From Lysobacter auxotrophicus (lineage in GTDB: Bacteria; Pseudomonadota; Gammaproteobacteria; Xanthomonadales; Xanthomonadaceae): a stretch of 64,000 bases of DNA. Within the stretch, counting starts at the first letter, position 1. Each line of letters opens with the position of its first letter. This document shows positions 23,577 to 32,340 of the stretch, in pieces. Made by a program: the position numbers and the translations under genes. The notes under the pieces were generated by a model. The model had not been told where the DNA came from, did not search any database, and was given only the letters and a program-made list of their open reading frames with translations. The stretch lies in NCBI RefSeq assembly GCF_027924565.1, contig NZ_AP027041.1:682001-746000 (forward strand). Direction: 5' to 3'.

Positions 23577-24646
23577 CAGCGGCCCTCCTGTGCGAGCGCG
23601 AAGGCGCGTTGCGCCAGCAGGTCCGGCGGCGGATCGGCGTAGAGGTAATCGAACATCGCCTCGACCGGCTGCACCGGCGTTTCGAGGTAGGCGTTGATCT
23701 CGACGTCGACCTGCTTGCCGCATTCCTCGGCCCAGGCCTTTTCCTCATCCTCGCTCCACACGCCCTGCGCGGTGAGGTAAGCACGCAGGCGCGCGATCGG
23801 TTCGCGCGTCCAGGCGTCCTTCACTTCGCTCTCGTCGCGATAACGGCGCGCGTCGTCGGCGGTGGTGTGGTCGTGCAGGCGATAGGTCATGAACTCGATC
23901 ACGCTGCCGCCTTCGCCGCTGCGCGCGCGTTCGCTGGCGCGGCGCATGCCTTCGAGCACGGCGATCAGGTCGTTGCCATCCACCTGCAGGCAGTGCAGCC
24001 CGCCGGCCAGACCCTTCTGCGCGAGGGTTTTCGCGCCGGTCTGCGCCGAACGCGGGACGGAGATCGCCCAGCCGTTGTTCACCACGCACAGGATCAGCGG
24101 CAGCTGGTACGCGCCGGCGGAATTGAGCGCGGCGTAGAAGTCGGTCTTCGACGAACCGCCGTCGCCGCAGCACGCCACCGCTAGCTGCTTCTGCTTCATC
24201 AGCTTGAACTTCAGCGCGGCGCCGGCGGCGTGCAGGCACTGCGTGGAGATCGGCACGCACCAGGCGTAGTCCTGCTTCGGGCCGGAGAAGTCGTTGCCGC
24301 GTTCGTCGCCGCCCCAGTACAGCAGCACTTCGCGCGGCTTCACGCCACGCATGAACTGCGCGCCGTATTCGCGATAGCTCGGCGCGAACACGTCGTCGGG
24401 CTGCATCGAGGCGCCGATGCCCACGTGCGTGGCTTCGTGGCCCAGGCAGCTGGCGTAGGTGCCCAGCTTGCCGGTGCGCTGCAGCGCGATGGCCTTCGCA
24501 TCGAAGGTGCGCACGTACAGCATCTGCTTGAACAGCGGCAGCAGCGCCTTGGGATCGCGGAATGCGGGAGGGAGTTCGGCGACGGGCTTGCCGTCCGCGC
24601 CGAGGTATTGCAGGTATTCGATTTCGAAGGTCGCGGCGACCGTCAT
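23576..24646 (-). CDS. 2-oxoacid dehydrogenase E1 component, alpha subunit
   Basis: A 356-residue ThDP-binding subunit. The thiamine diphosphate motif runs from CCGDGGSSKTDFYAALNSAG to PLILCVVNNGW. The phosphorylation-loop region is YRLHDHTTADDARRYRDESE, and the N-terminal part has LYVRTFDAKAIALQRTGKLG. The DHTTADD loop and the short NNGWAIS segment place it with the branched-chain (BCKDH-like) E1-alpha group, although xanthomonad members are often labelled pyruvate dehydrogenase. First gene of the operon: E1 alpha, E1 beta, SH3 protein, E2. The start at 24646 matches the family start; longer frames upstream are spurious. Confidence 0.9.
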   Translation of the reverse strand: MTVAATFEIEYLQYLGADGKPVAELPPAFRDPKALLPLFKQMLYVRTFDAKAIALQRTGKLGTYASCLGHEATHVGIGASMQPDDVFAPSYREYGAQFMRGVKPREVLLYWGGDERGNDFSGPKQDYAWCVPISTQCLHAAGAALKFKLMKQKQLAVACCGDGGSSKTDFYAALNSAGAYQLPLILCVVNNGWAISVPRSAQTGAKTLAQKGLAGGLHCLQVDGNDLIAVLEGMRRASERARSGEGGSVIEFMTYRLHDHTTADDARRYRDESEVKDAWTREPIARLRAYLTAQGVWSEDEEKAWAEECGKQVDVEINAYLETPVQPVEAMFDYLYADPPPDLLAQRAFALAQEGR

Positions 24647-24996
24647 CGCGGGAGTCCTGACTGGGTGTCGGGTGACAGGGAGCCGAAGCGGCCGCGTCCC
24701 GGATCCAGTGCCGGCGCAGGACCGTTCGGAGGGCTGGGCCGGCGCGTGTCCGACCTGGCTCCGAGGCGCGCTGGCAGCCGGAAAACCGGGCCGGAGCAGC
24801 GCGCTGTTGGCCGCGATGATACCCAAGGCCGCGTCAAGGCCCGTTGCGCGGTGCGGCATGCAACTTTGCGGAAAAGACGCTAGATGCCGCCGGACGCGGC
24901 GGTATGGAGCGCGGCTGAATGCGGGGCTCGTGCCGTGTCGCGCAAAAGGAAAGGGCGCGGGATCGCCGCGCCCTTTCGCCAGTGCCGGAGCCGATC
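24647..24996. other. Intergenic region upstream of the E1-alpha gene
   Basis: A 350-base GC-rich stretch between the 3' end of the nuclease gene and the E1-alpha start, both on the minus strand. It holds the nuclease terminator (24944-24978) and must hold the operon promoter, but I cannot pick convincing -35/-10 boxes. No other feature seen. Confidence 0.4.
24944..24978 (-). terminator. Rho-independent terminator of the nuclease gene
   Basis: An 11-bp stem AAAGGGCGCGG / CCGCGCCCTTT with a 5-base loop (24950-24976). Read on the minus strand it is followed by CCTTTTGCG. Confidence 0.8.
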
Positions 24997-27900
24997 TCAG
25001 CGGCGGATCGCCACCCGCAACGTGTCCGTGTTGTCGGACGCATCCGGATCGGGCGTGTCCGAAGCGACGCGCGCGGCGAACTCCAGCTCGGTGCCCACCC
25101 GCGGGCGCTCGGGAACGACGATCGCGAAGGCGAACCACTGCACGCCCTGCGCCATGTCCACGATGCGCGAGCACTGCGCGCGGAAGCCCGTGGCGGTCGC
25201 CACGCGCGTGCAGGTCCAGCCCGACGGAGCCGCCACCGCCGCGGCGGACGCCGCGACGTTGCCGTCGATCGTCAGCGTGGGCTTCTGCGCGGCGTCCGGG
25301 CCCGCATTGCGTACCGGCACGAGGAACGTGGCGATCGCGCCGCGGCGCACCGGCAGCACGCCGCCTTCGATCCGCACGGACAGGTCGGCCGCGGTGACGA
25401 TCGTGACCTGCGCCACCGTGTCGTTGTCGGCGTTGGCAGGATCGCGCGTCTGCGAGCGCGCGGCGACCGCCATGCGCACGACGGTGCCGTTCGACAATGC
25501 CGGCATCGGCGTGCGAAGCGTGAACGTCGCGTCCTGCTGCGATGCCAGCGACGCGAGCGTGCACGCAACCGATGTCGTCGTCGCCTCGTGCACGGGCGCG
25601 GCGCAGGTCCAGCCGGCGGGCACGTCGATTGCCGGCGTCACATTGGCATCGAACGCGAAGGCGGCGGCCGTGGCATCGGCGGCATCCGGTCCGGCGTTAC
25701 GCACGGTGGCGGTCCACGTCGCGGTTTCGCCGGCGCGCAGCGTGGCCGGCGTCGCAGATGCGGTGACGGAGAGGTCCGCGCTGCGGAACTGCGGCACGCG
25801 GATCGCGATGCGCACCGGATCGTGGTCGGACACGCGCAGCGGCACCGACGCGTCGCCGTAGTGCGTCACGGCGAAACCGGCGTTGATGCGCGCGTGTTCC
25901 ACGGTCACGGCGGAGGCGTCCATCACGACCGCCTCGTTCACCAGCGCATGGTCGAGCGTCTGCGCGTTGCCGCCGAACACGTACGACCAGCGCTGCGCGG
26001 GATCGGCGATCAGTTCCGAGCCGTCGATCAGCGGCGTCGTCACCGGGCTGTCGACGTAGGTCAGCACCTGGTCTTCCGGCGCCTGCGTGCCCTTGATCAC
26101 GCCGAGCACGTCGACGTAGCCGTCGTTGAACTCGAACGCGTTGAAGTCGCCGACCAGCACGATCTTCCCGGCGGGATCGTTCGCCTGCCACTGCTGCACG
26201 AGGCCGGCCAGGTACGCCGCCTGCGCGCCGCGCTTGGCACGCACGCGCGCGCCATCGGTGCTCCAGCCGTTGCTGCCGGGCGCGACCGAATCGATGTCGC
26301 CCAGCGAGCGCAGGTGGTTCACCACGACGCTCACCGGATACACCGCGCCATTGGCGTGGTGCACGTTGGCGCGCAGCCGCAGCGGCGGGCGGTCGTTGAG
26401 CAGGCTGGTGCTGCCGTCGGGATTGGCGAGCGTCGCGTCCTTGCCGAATTGCACGACGTCGCGCACCTCGACGCGCGACACACCGGCGCCCACCGCGCGC
26501 GTGGCGACGAGGAAGCCGACGTTGATGCCGCCGACGTCGTTGCCCTGCGACAGGTAGGGCACGTACTGCGGCGCGCTCGCGCAGTTCGCGTTGATGCGCT
26601 CGGCGAGCAGGCCCAGCACGCGCAGGTTTTCGACCTCGACCACGCCGAGGATGTCGGGCGTCTTGAGGTAGTCGCAGATCGCGCCGGCCGTCTTGGTCAG
26701 GCGTTTGTCGAGCGCTTCGGGCTTGATCGTCGGCGCGCCGTTGTTGTCGTCGATCTCGTCGAAGAAGCGCAGCAGGTTGAAGCCGCCGATGGTGACTTCA
26801 TCGCCCAGCGCATCGTTCACGGCCTGCGGCAGGCGGCCGCCCCCGGCGGTCGGCGGCGTCGCAGTGTCGGGCAGCAGCGCCCAGGTACCGCCGAAATAGT
26901 CTAGCACGCCGAGCAGGCCCGCGACGTCCGCGCCGGTGTCGACCGACAGCGCGAACGCGCCGACCTGCCCGCGGCTGCGGACCATCAGGCGTTCCGGGTT
27001 GGTGTCGAACAGCGGCGGGTTCTTGCCCTGCGGCAACGTCGCCAGCGCCGCGTCCATCACGCCGATGCCGGGCTCGCGGAACGGCGTCGGCACGTCCGGC
27101 AGCGTCACGTAGAACACGCCGTCGCTGCTCGCGGTGGCGTCGTCCTCGTCGATGCGGCCTTCGGACGGCCCGACGACGACGGCATTGCCGACGCTGACGC
27201 GCATGCCTTCCAGGCGTTCGAGCGTGCCGGGCGTGGCGTTGGGCGAAAGATCGGCGGCGGTGAGTTCCACCGGTGCGGGCAGGGCGATGCCGGTTTCGAG
27301 CAACTCGACCGTTGGCCCGGTGATTTCGGTGATCGTGAGCTGGTTGACGTTGGAGGCCGGGACGAATTCCTCGACCTTGCCCGTCACGCGCACGCGGTTG
27401 CCGACGGCCGCCGACGCCGGCGGCGCCGAACTGGTGAAGACGAACACGCCATCGGACGTCGCCGCGTCGCCGTCGTCGTTCGCGGCCTGCAGGAAGAAGC
27501 CGTTGTTGAATTTCAGCGCGGTGACGATGCCCTCGGTGACGACGCGTTCGCCCTCGTGCGGCGAACGAAGGCCGCTGCCCTGGATCTGCGCGATCGTGCG
27601 GGGCGTCGCGGGCTCCGGTTCCGGCGTGGTCGAGCCGCTGTTGCGTGGCGTCGGCGTGCCGGCGGTGAAATCCGCGTTGTTCTGGTCGGTGTCGGTCGCG
27701 CCGTTGCCGTTGCGCAGCGCGGCGGTGGCGGCGGTAAGCGTGGGCGCGGCGCCCGCGCCTTCGAAGAAGTTCGCGTTGCCGTAGCCGACCAGATCGGCGA
27801 TGAGCGCGCGCTGTTCGGTCGAACACGGCACGCTGCCGCCGTTGCACGCCAGCGCGGTGGCCTGGCGCACGAGCGCGACCTTGCCGGCGCCGGCGGCCAT

Positions 27901-28251
27901 TGCGGCGGGGCCGGTGGCGTCCGGCGTCGGGAGCGGTGCGCCGGCCGAGCCGCCGCTCATCGCGACGAGGAAATACTTGCCCGGTTGCACCGTCACCGAC
28001 GGCAGCACCGCGACGCCGCCGAACGTGCCGGTGCCGGTCGCGCTGGCGTACTGCACCGACATGCCGGCCAGCGATGCGGGCGTCGCGCCGCGGTTGTAGA
28101 GCTCGACGTAATCGTTCGCGAAGACGGCCGTGCCGCCTCCGCCGCCGCCGTAGACCTGGCTGATGACGACCTGCGCCTGCGCGGCGCCGGTGGCGAGCAG
28201 CGATGCGAAACAGAACAACGCGGCCGCGCAGCGGCCCCTGACCCTGTCCAT
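24997..28251 (-). CDS. Secreted ExeM/NucH-type extracellular nuclease with LTD and DUF11-like domains
   Basis: A 1084-residue exported protein. The signal peptide MDRVRGRCAAALFCFASLLA is cleaved near AQA-Q. A lamin-tail domain (about 25-150) has VVISQVYGGGGG, YVELYNRG and PGKYFLVA. An OB-fold region (about 200-400) is followed by an endonuclease/exonuclease/phosphatase domain (about 490-830) with NLLRFFDE, VVEVEN, VNHLRS, LVGDFNAFE and the terminal SDHDP. Two C-terminal DUF11-like beta modules (about 845-1084) start ADLSVTASATPATLRAGETA and ADLSVRIEGG. The catalytic E, N, D and H residues of the EEP fold are present. Predicted metal-dependent DNA/RNA degradation outside the cell, with the C-terminal repeats for surface attachment or secretion. 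An upstream in-frame extension to 28464 lacks a signal peptide and is rejected. Confidence 0.88.
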   Translation of the reverse strand: MDRVRGRCAAALFCFASLLATGAAQAQVVISQVYGGGGGGTAVFANDYVELYNRGATPASLAGMSVQYASATGTGTFGGVAVLPSVTVQPGKYFLVAMSGGSAGAPLPTPDATGPAAMAAGAGKVALVRQATALACNGGSVPCSTEQRALIADLVGYGNANFFEGAGAAPTLTAATAALRNGNGATDTDQNNADFTAGTPTPRNSGSTTPEPEPATPRTIAQIQGSGLRSPHEGERVVTEGIVTALKFNNGFFLQAANDDGDAATSDGVFVFTSSAPPASAAVGNRVRVTGKVEEFVPASNVNQLTITEITGPTVELLETGIALPAPVELTAADLSPNATPGTLERLEGMRVSVGNAVVVGPSEGRIDEDDATASSDGVFYVTLPDVPTPFREPGIGVMDAALATLPQGKNPPLFDTNPERLMVRSRGQVGAFALSVDTGADVAGLLGVLDYFGGTWALLPDTATPPTAGGGRLPQAVNDALGDEVTIGGFNLLRFFDEIDDNNGAPTIKPEALDKRLTKTAGAICDYLKTPDILGVVEVENLRVLGLLAERINANCASAPQYVPYLSQGNDVGGINVGFLVATRAVGAGVSRVEVRDVVQFGKDATLANPDGSTSLLNDRPPLRLRANVHHANGAVYPVSVVVNHLRSLGDIDSVAPGSNGWSTDGARVRAKRGAQAAYLAGLVQQWQANDPAGKIVLVGDFNAFEFNDGYVDVLGVIKGTQAPEDQVLTYVDSPVTTPLIDGSELIADPAQRWSYVFGGNAQTLDHALVNEAVVMDASAVTVEHARINAGFAVTHYGDASVPLRVSDHDPVRIAIRVPQFRSADLSVTASATPATLRAGETATWTATVRNAGPDAADATAAAFAFDANVTPAIDVPAGWTCAAPVHEATTTSVACTLASLASQQDATFTLRTPMPALSNGTVVRMAVAARSQTRDPANADNDTVAQVTIVTAADLSVRIEGGVLPVRRGAIATFLVPVRNAGPDAAQKPTLTIDGNVAASAAAVAAPSGWTCTRVATATGFRAQCSRIVDMAQGVQWFAFAIVVPERPRVGTELEFAARVASDTPDPDASDNTDTLRVAIRR

Positions 28252-28463
28252 AGTCTTCCCCGTTGTCGGCCGCCCGGATGGGCCGGCCTGTGTAAGCACC
28301 CGGTGCCCGCCAACGCCCCTGTCGCGGACCGGCCGAGTCTGCCGCATCGTCCGTCGCGGGTATTTCACGCCGGTGACCACACCGCCTGCGCGGGGCGCCA
28401 AGCCCCGATGCGCTACCCTTTTGGCCCCCTGGCCGGAAGCCTCCGGCGCAACCCGAGCCTGCA

Positions 28464-29354
28464 ATGACGGTCGAGAAGAACGAGCGCGAACTGGAATCGA
28501 GCATCCACACCGATTTCGAAGGGCGGATGAGCTATTCCGGTTACCTGCAGCTCGACACGCTGCTGTCGGCGCAGCAGCGGCTGTCCAGTCCGCCGCACCA
28601 CGACGAGATGCTGTTCATCGTGCAGCACCAGGTCGCCGAGCTGTGGATGAAGCTGATGATCCATGAGCTCAAGGCGGCCACCGCGAACCTGCGCGAGGAC
28701 CGCCTGGGCGAGTGCCAGAAGATCTTCGCGCGGTGCAAGAACATCCTGCGCCAGCTCACCGAGATGTGGTCGGTGCTGGAAACGCTGACGCCGTCGGAAT
28801 ACATGGAATTCCGCGAGATCCTGGGCCCGTCGTCGGGCTTCCAGTCGCTGCAGTACCGCACCATCGAATTCCTGCTCGGCAACAAGAACGCGTCGATGCT
28901 CAAGGTGTTCTCGCACGACGCGAAAGCCGAGGCCGCGCTGCGCGAGGTGCTGGAATCGCCGAGCCTGTACGACGAAGTGCTGCGTTACCTCGCGCGCCAC
29001 GGGCACGCGGTGCCGGCGCGTCATGTCGAACGCGACTGGTCGATCGCCCACGTGGCCGACCCGGAACTGCTGCCGGTGTTCGAGCGCATCTACGAGGACA
29101 CCGACGCGCACTGGGACGCCTACCACCTGTGCGAGGACCTGGTCGACCTGGAAAGCCAGTTCCAGCTGTGGCGCTTCCGCCACATGCGCACGGTGATGCG
29201 CATCATCGGCTTCAAGCGCGGCACGGGCGGTTCCAGCGGCGTGGGCTTCCTCAAGCAGGCGCTGGAGCTGACCTTCTTCCCGGAACTGTTCGACGTGCGC
29301 ACGATGATCGGCGGCGGTCCGGCCTACCACTCGCCGGCGGCGCCGACGCCGTAA
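28464..29354 (+). CDS. kynA: Tryptophan 2,3-dioxygenase
   Basis: Heme enzyme that opens the indole ring of L-tryptophan to N-formylkynurenine, the first step of the kynurenine route. The 296-residue product has [31 protein letters not shown] (distal side), [18 protein letters not shown], the proximal heme ligand His240 in [14 protein letters not shown] and the flexible [13 protein letters not shown] loop. Length and motifs are typical. Divergent from the nuclease gene (212-base gap) and followed five bases later by a Nudix gene. No kynB/kynU genes are in the window. Confidence 0.95.
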   Translation: MTVEKNERELESSIHTDFEGRMSYSGYLQLDTLLSAQQRLSSPPHHDEMLFIVQHQVAELWMKLMIHELKAATANLREDRLGECQKIFARCKNILRQLTEMWSVLETLTPSEYMEFREILGPSSGFQSLQYRTIEFLLGNKNASMLKVFSHDAKAEAALREVLESPSLYDEVLRYLARHGHAVPARHVERDWSIAHVADPELLPVFERIYEDTDAHWDAYHLCEDLVDLESQFQLWRFRHMRTVMRIIGFKRGTGGSSGVGFLKQALELTFFPELFDVRTMIGGGPAYHSPAAPTP

Positions 29355-29359
29355 CGCCG

Positions 29360-29788
29360 ATGGCGCGCCGCATGCACGACTGCGTCGGTGCGTTGCTGGT
29401 GCGCGACGGCGCGATCCTGCTCGGGAAGCGCCGCGACGATTGCGACTGGCTCGCGGGCGCGTGGGACGTGTTCGGTGGCCATGTCGAAGAAGGCGAGAGC
29501 GGCGAGCAGGCGATCGCGCGCGAGCTGGCCGAGGAGCTCGGCATCGTCGTCGAGGTCGACGACCTGTGCCGGCTCGGCCAGCTCGAAGGCGAGGCGCCCG
29601 AACCGTGGCGGCTGCGGCTGTACCGCGTCGCGAGCTGGAACGGCGAGCCGGCGAACCTCGCCGAGCATTCGGAACTGCGCTGGTGCGCGCTGGACGACGC
29701 CCAGGACAAGCTGCGCGGCGCCCATGTCGACTTCCCGCGTTTGCTCGCTTTGGCGGTGGAAGCGGCCGCCGCGACCGGCCGGCCCTGA
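29360..29788 (+). CDS. Nudix hydrolase
   Basis: A 142-residue single-domain Nudix protein. The complete Nudix box reads GHVEEGESGEQAIAREL followed by AEELGI (GX5EX7REUXEEXGU), with metal-binding glutamates intact. Upstream is VGALLVRDGAILLGKRRDDC, the family's first strands. Substrate is unknown; the subfamily includes house-cleaning nucleoside diphosphate hydrolases. Starts five bases after kynA, so it is probably on the same mRNA. Confidence 0.85.
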   Translation: MARRMHDCVGALLVRDGAILLGKRRDDCDWLAGAWDVFGGHVEEGESGEQAIARELAEELGIVVEVDDLCRLGQLEGEAPEPWRLRLYRVASWNGEPANLAEHSELRWCALDDAQDKLRGAHVDFPRLLALAVEAAAATGRP

Positions 29789-29945
29789 TCGCGCCTGTTC
29801 AGCAACGATGCTGCGCCGCAGCACGGCTTTTCCGCATTCACGCACGTTTGACGGATCGGGCGCCGCCCGGTAATCCTCCCCGGTCCCGTGCCGCCCGGCG
29901 TGGGTTTTCCTTTGTCAGTACTTGATCCACCACGGGGGACACCGC

Positions 29946-31454
29946 ATGAGCGGAACCGCTACACCGACGCCCGGCCAGGCCGCGCCTCTTCCCGCATTCC
30001 CGCAGACCATGGGCCATCCGCGCCCGCTGTGGATGCTCTTTATGACGGAGTTCTGGGAACGCTTCGCTTTCTACGGCATCCGCTGGGCGCTGGTGCTCTA
30101 CATCGTCGCCCAGTTCTACGACGGCAGCGGCACCGGCGAGACGCCCGCCAACCAGCTCTACGGCGCGTACCTCGCGCTGGTCTACGCCGCGGCGATCTTC
30201 GGCGGCTACGTCGCCGACCGGGTGATCGGTTACCAGCGGTCGATCCTGCTGGGCGCGGTGATCATGGCGGCCGGTCTGTTCATGATCGCGATGCCGAACC
30301 ATGAGGTGTTCAAGCTGGGCCTGGCGACGATCATCGCCGGCAACGGCCTGTTCAAGCCGAACATCTCGACGATGGTCGGCAAGCTCTACGCCGTCGGCGA
30401 CGAGCGCCGCGACTCGGGCTTCACCCTGTTCTACATGGGCATCAACCTGGGCGCGATGATCTCGCCGCTGATCACCGGCTGGTTCGCCGAGAACGTGTTC
30501 GGCTCGCCCGACATGCCGGCGTACAAGGTGGTGTTCATCACCTCGGGCATCGGCATGCTGATCAGCCTGGTGTGGTTCTGGATCGGCCGCAGCCAGTTGC
30601 AGGGTATCGGCCGTCCGCCGGTCGGCAGCGAGAGCCGCGCGCGTCTTGCCATCACCGCGCTGTGCGCGATCGTCGCGATCCCGGGCATCTACTTCCTGCT
30701 GAGCATGGGCGCCGATTCGCTGCAGTGGGTGCTCACCGCGATGTTCATCGCGCTGGCGATCCTGCTGCTGGTCGAGGGCATCCGCGAAGGTCCGCGCCAG
30801 CGCGACATGGTGATCGCGATGCTGATCATCTTCGCCTTCAACGTGCTGTTCTGGTGCTTCTTCGAGCAGGCCGGCAGCTCCTTCAGCTTCCTGGCCGAGA
30901 AGATCGTCAACCGCGACTTCGGCGGCTGGACGTTCCCGGTGGGCTGGTTCCAGTCGGTGAACTCGGTGGCGATCATCACGCTGGCGCCGATCATCGCGTG
31001 GATCTGGGTGAAGATGGGCCGCCACAACCCGTCGATCCCGCGCAAGTTCAGCCTGGGCCTGATCTTCAACGGCCTGGCGTTCCTGCTGCTGATGTTCGCG
31101 CTGTCCACGCTGGTGGATCCGCAGACGCTGAAGATCCCGTTCTGGACGCTCTTCGCGGTGTACTGGATCCAGTCCATCGGCGAGCTGTGCCTGTCGCCGA
31201 TCGGCCTGTCGATGGTGACCAAGCTGGCGCCTGTGCGTCTGGTCGGCTTCGGCATGGGCGGCTGGTTCCTGTCGACCGGCATCGGCAACAACCTGTCGGG
31301 CATCTTCGCCAGCCACGTGTCGGGCGAAACCGGCATGAACGTGCAGTCCGCGCTGTCGGGCTACACCTTCGGCTTCTGGGCGCTGGTGATCCCGGGCGTG
31401 CTGCTGTTCCTCATCGCCCCGCTCGTGCAGCGGTTGATGCACGGGGTGAAGTGA
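29946..31454 (+). CDS. Proton-dependent oligopeptide transporter (POT/PTR family)
   Basis: A 502-residue inner-membrane protein with about 12-14 hydrophobic helices. POT signatures are the ExxER-type TEFWERFAFYGIRWALVLYI at 35-54, GGYVADRVIGYQRSI, GNGLFKPNISTMVG and FTLFYMGINLGAMISPLI. The C-terminal half has SIGELCLSPIGLSMVTKLAP. Takes up di- and tripeptides with protons. Start ATG 29946 is preceded by GGGGG; 29922 is a less likely alternative. A strong bidirectional terminator follows at 31555. Confidence 0.9.
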   Translation: MSGTATPTPGQAAPLPAFPQTMGHPRPLWMLFMTEFWERFAFYGIRWALVLYIVAQFYDGSGTGETPANQLYGAYLALVYAAAIFGGYVADRVIGYQRSILLGAVIMAAGLFMIAMPNHEVFKLGLATIIAGNGLFKPNISTMVGKLYAVGDERRDSGFTLFYMGINLGAMISPLITGWFAENVFGSPDMPAYKVVFITSGIGMLISLVWFWIGRSQLQGIGRPPVGSESRARLAITALCAIVAIPGIYFLLSMGADSLQWVLTAMFIALAILLLVEGIREGPRQRDMVIAMLIIFAFNVLFWCFFEQAGSSFSFLAEKIVNRDFGGWTFPVGWFQSVNSVAIITLAPIIAWIWVKMGRHNPSIPRKFSLGLIFNGLAFLLLMFALSTLVDPQTLKIPFWTLFAVYWIQSIGELCLSPIGLSMVTKLAPVRLVGFGMGGWFLSTGIGNNLSGIFASHVSGETGMNVQSALSGYTFGFWALVIPGVLLFLIAPLVQRLMHGVK

Positions 31455-31497
31455 CGCATCGGCCGGCTCGCGCAGCGCGCGAGCCGCTTTGCCGATG

Positions 31498-31527
31498 CGT
31501 CATCCCGGCGAAAGCCGGGATCCAGGC
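31498..31527. repeat. Half copy of the GTCATCCCG-type repeat
   Basis: CGTCATCCCGGCGAAAGCCG followed by GGATCCAGG, closely matching one arm of the elements at 19977 and 47985, but without the facing arm. It lies 44 bases after the transporter stop. Confidence 0.6.
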
Positions 31528-31554
31528 CCGTAGCCTGGCAAATTGCGATGCTCC

Positions 31555-31593
31555 AAAAACAACGGCGACCTCAAGGTCGCCGTTGTTGTTTTT
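31555..31593. terminator. Strong bidirectional terminator after the peptide transporter
   Basis: An 11-bp perfect stem CAACGGCGACC / GGTCGCCGTTG with a TCAA loop (31560-31585), flanked by AAAAA upstream and TTGTTTTT downstream. It therefore works on both strands and ends both the transporter (+) and marR (-) transcripts. Confidence 0.85.
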
Positions 31594-31624
31594 CGAATCG
31601 CCAAGTTGAAGCACTACACGCCTT

Positions 31625-31703
31625 TGTAGCCCGGGTAAGCGAAGCGCACCCGGGTCAGGCGTGACAGCCCCCGGGTGCGGCCTGCGGCCTTATCCGGGCT
31701 ACA
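31625..31703. repeat. Dispersed GTAGCCCGGGTAAGCG-type palindromic repeat
   Basis: TGTAGCCCGGGTAAGCGAAG at the left and the imperfect inverse GCGGCCTTATCCGGGCTACA at the right. The right arm ends six bases from the marR stop. Confidence 0.75.
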
Positions 31704-31709
31704 AAAGCT

Positions 31710-32231
31710 TCACGACATCCCTTCCGCCTCGGCCCGCAACTCCAGCTCGTCCAGCTTGTCCAGCAGCCGGAACAGCACTGCACGCTCCTGGTCGTCGATC
31801 CCGTCGAGCAACCGCCGCTCGAACTCCAGCGCCAGCGGCGCCACTTCGTCGTAGATGCGATACCCGCCCTCGGACAGTTTGAGCACCGAACGCCGCCGGT
31901 CGTCGCCATGGATCTCGCGATCCAGCCGCCCGGCATCCAGCAGGCGCGCGACCGCGCGGCTCACGGCGACCTTGTCCATCGCAGTGCGCTGCGCGACTTC
32001 GTTCGCCGACAGGCCCGGGTAGCGGCCCAGCACCGCCATCACCCGCCATTCGGTGATGCTGAGCTGGAATCGCTCGGTATAGATGCGCGCGATCGTGCCG
32101 CTCACGCGGTTGCTCAGCACCGACAGCCGATAGGGCAGGAAATGCTCCAGGTCGAGCTGGGCGTGGCCGGGCAGCGGCTGGCCCAGCGGGCCTTGGTTGA
32201 GCTTGGGAATTCCGGGGTCGCGCGCATTCAT
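31710..32231 (-). CDS. MarR-family regulator divergent from hppD
   Basis: A 173-residue winged-helix regulator. Helices include LEHFLPYRLSVLSNRVSG. The wHTH spans about 65-125: FQLSITEWRVMAVLGRYPGL, SANEVAQRTAMDKVAVSRAV and the wing REIHGDDRRRSVLKLSEGG. Start ATG 32231 gives the usual family length; longer in-frame sequence runs through the promoter. A perfect palindrome lies 23 bases upstream, inside the divergent hppD promoter. The likely role is repression of hppD/hmgA and of itself, with a tyrosine-pathway intermediate as possible effector (inference). Confidence 0.88.
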   Translation of the reverse strand: MNARDPGIPKLNQGPLGQPLPGHAQLDLEHFLPYRLSVLSNRVSGTIARIYTERFQLSITEWRVMAVLGRYPGLSANEVAQRTAMDKVAVSRAVARLLDAGRLDREIHGDDRRRSVLKLSEGGYRIYDEVAPLALEFERRLLDGIDDQERAVLFRLLDKLDELELRAEAEGMS

Positions 32232-32244
32232 GATGCGATGTGCC

Positions 32245-32273
32245 TTGATTATGGTTTCAGCTGAAACTATAAA
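32245..32273 (+). promoter_or_regulatory. hppD promoter with MarR-type palindromic operator in the spacer
   Basis: -35 TTGATT (32245-32250), a 17-bp spacer and -10 TATAAA (32268-32273). The spacer contains the perfect palindrome GTTTCAGCTGAAAC (32254-32267). On the opposite strand CATAAT (32253-32248) may be the marR -10. A repressor on this site would block both promoters. A near-identical palindrome overlaps the fahA promoter at 60454. Confidence 0.7.
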
Positions 32274-32340
32274 GTTCGTTTCCGAATGGCCTGGCCGGAA
32301 GTCCGTCCCCACAGCCGGGCCGCTATCTGAGAACAATGCC

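Noticed and set aside
25697-28510. Other-frame readings inside the nuclease gene
   Set aside because: They lie within the secreted nuclease, whose domains and signal peptide are coherent in one frame.
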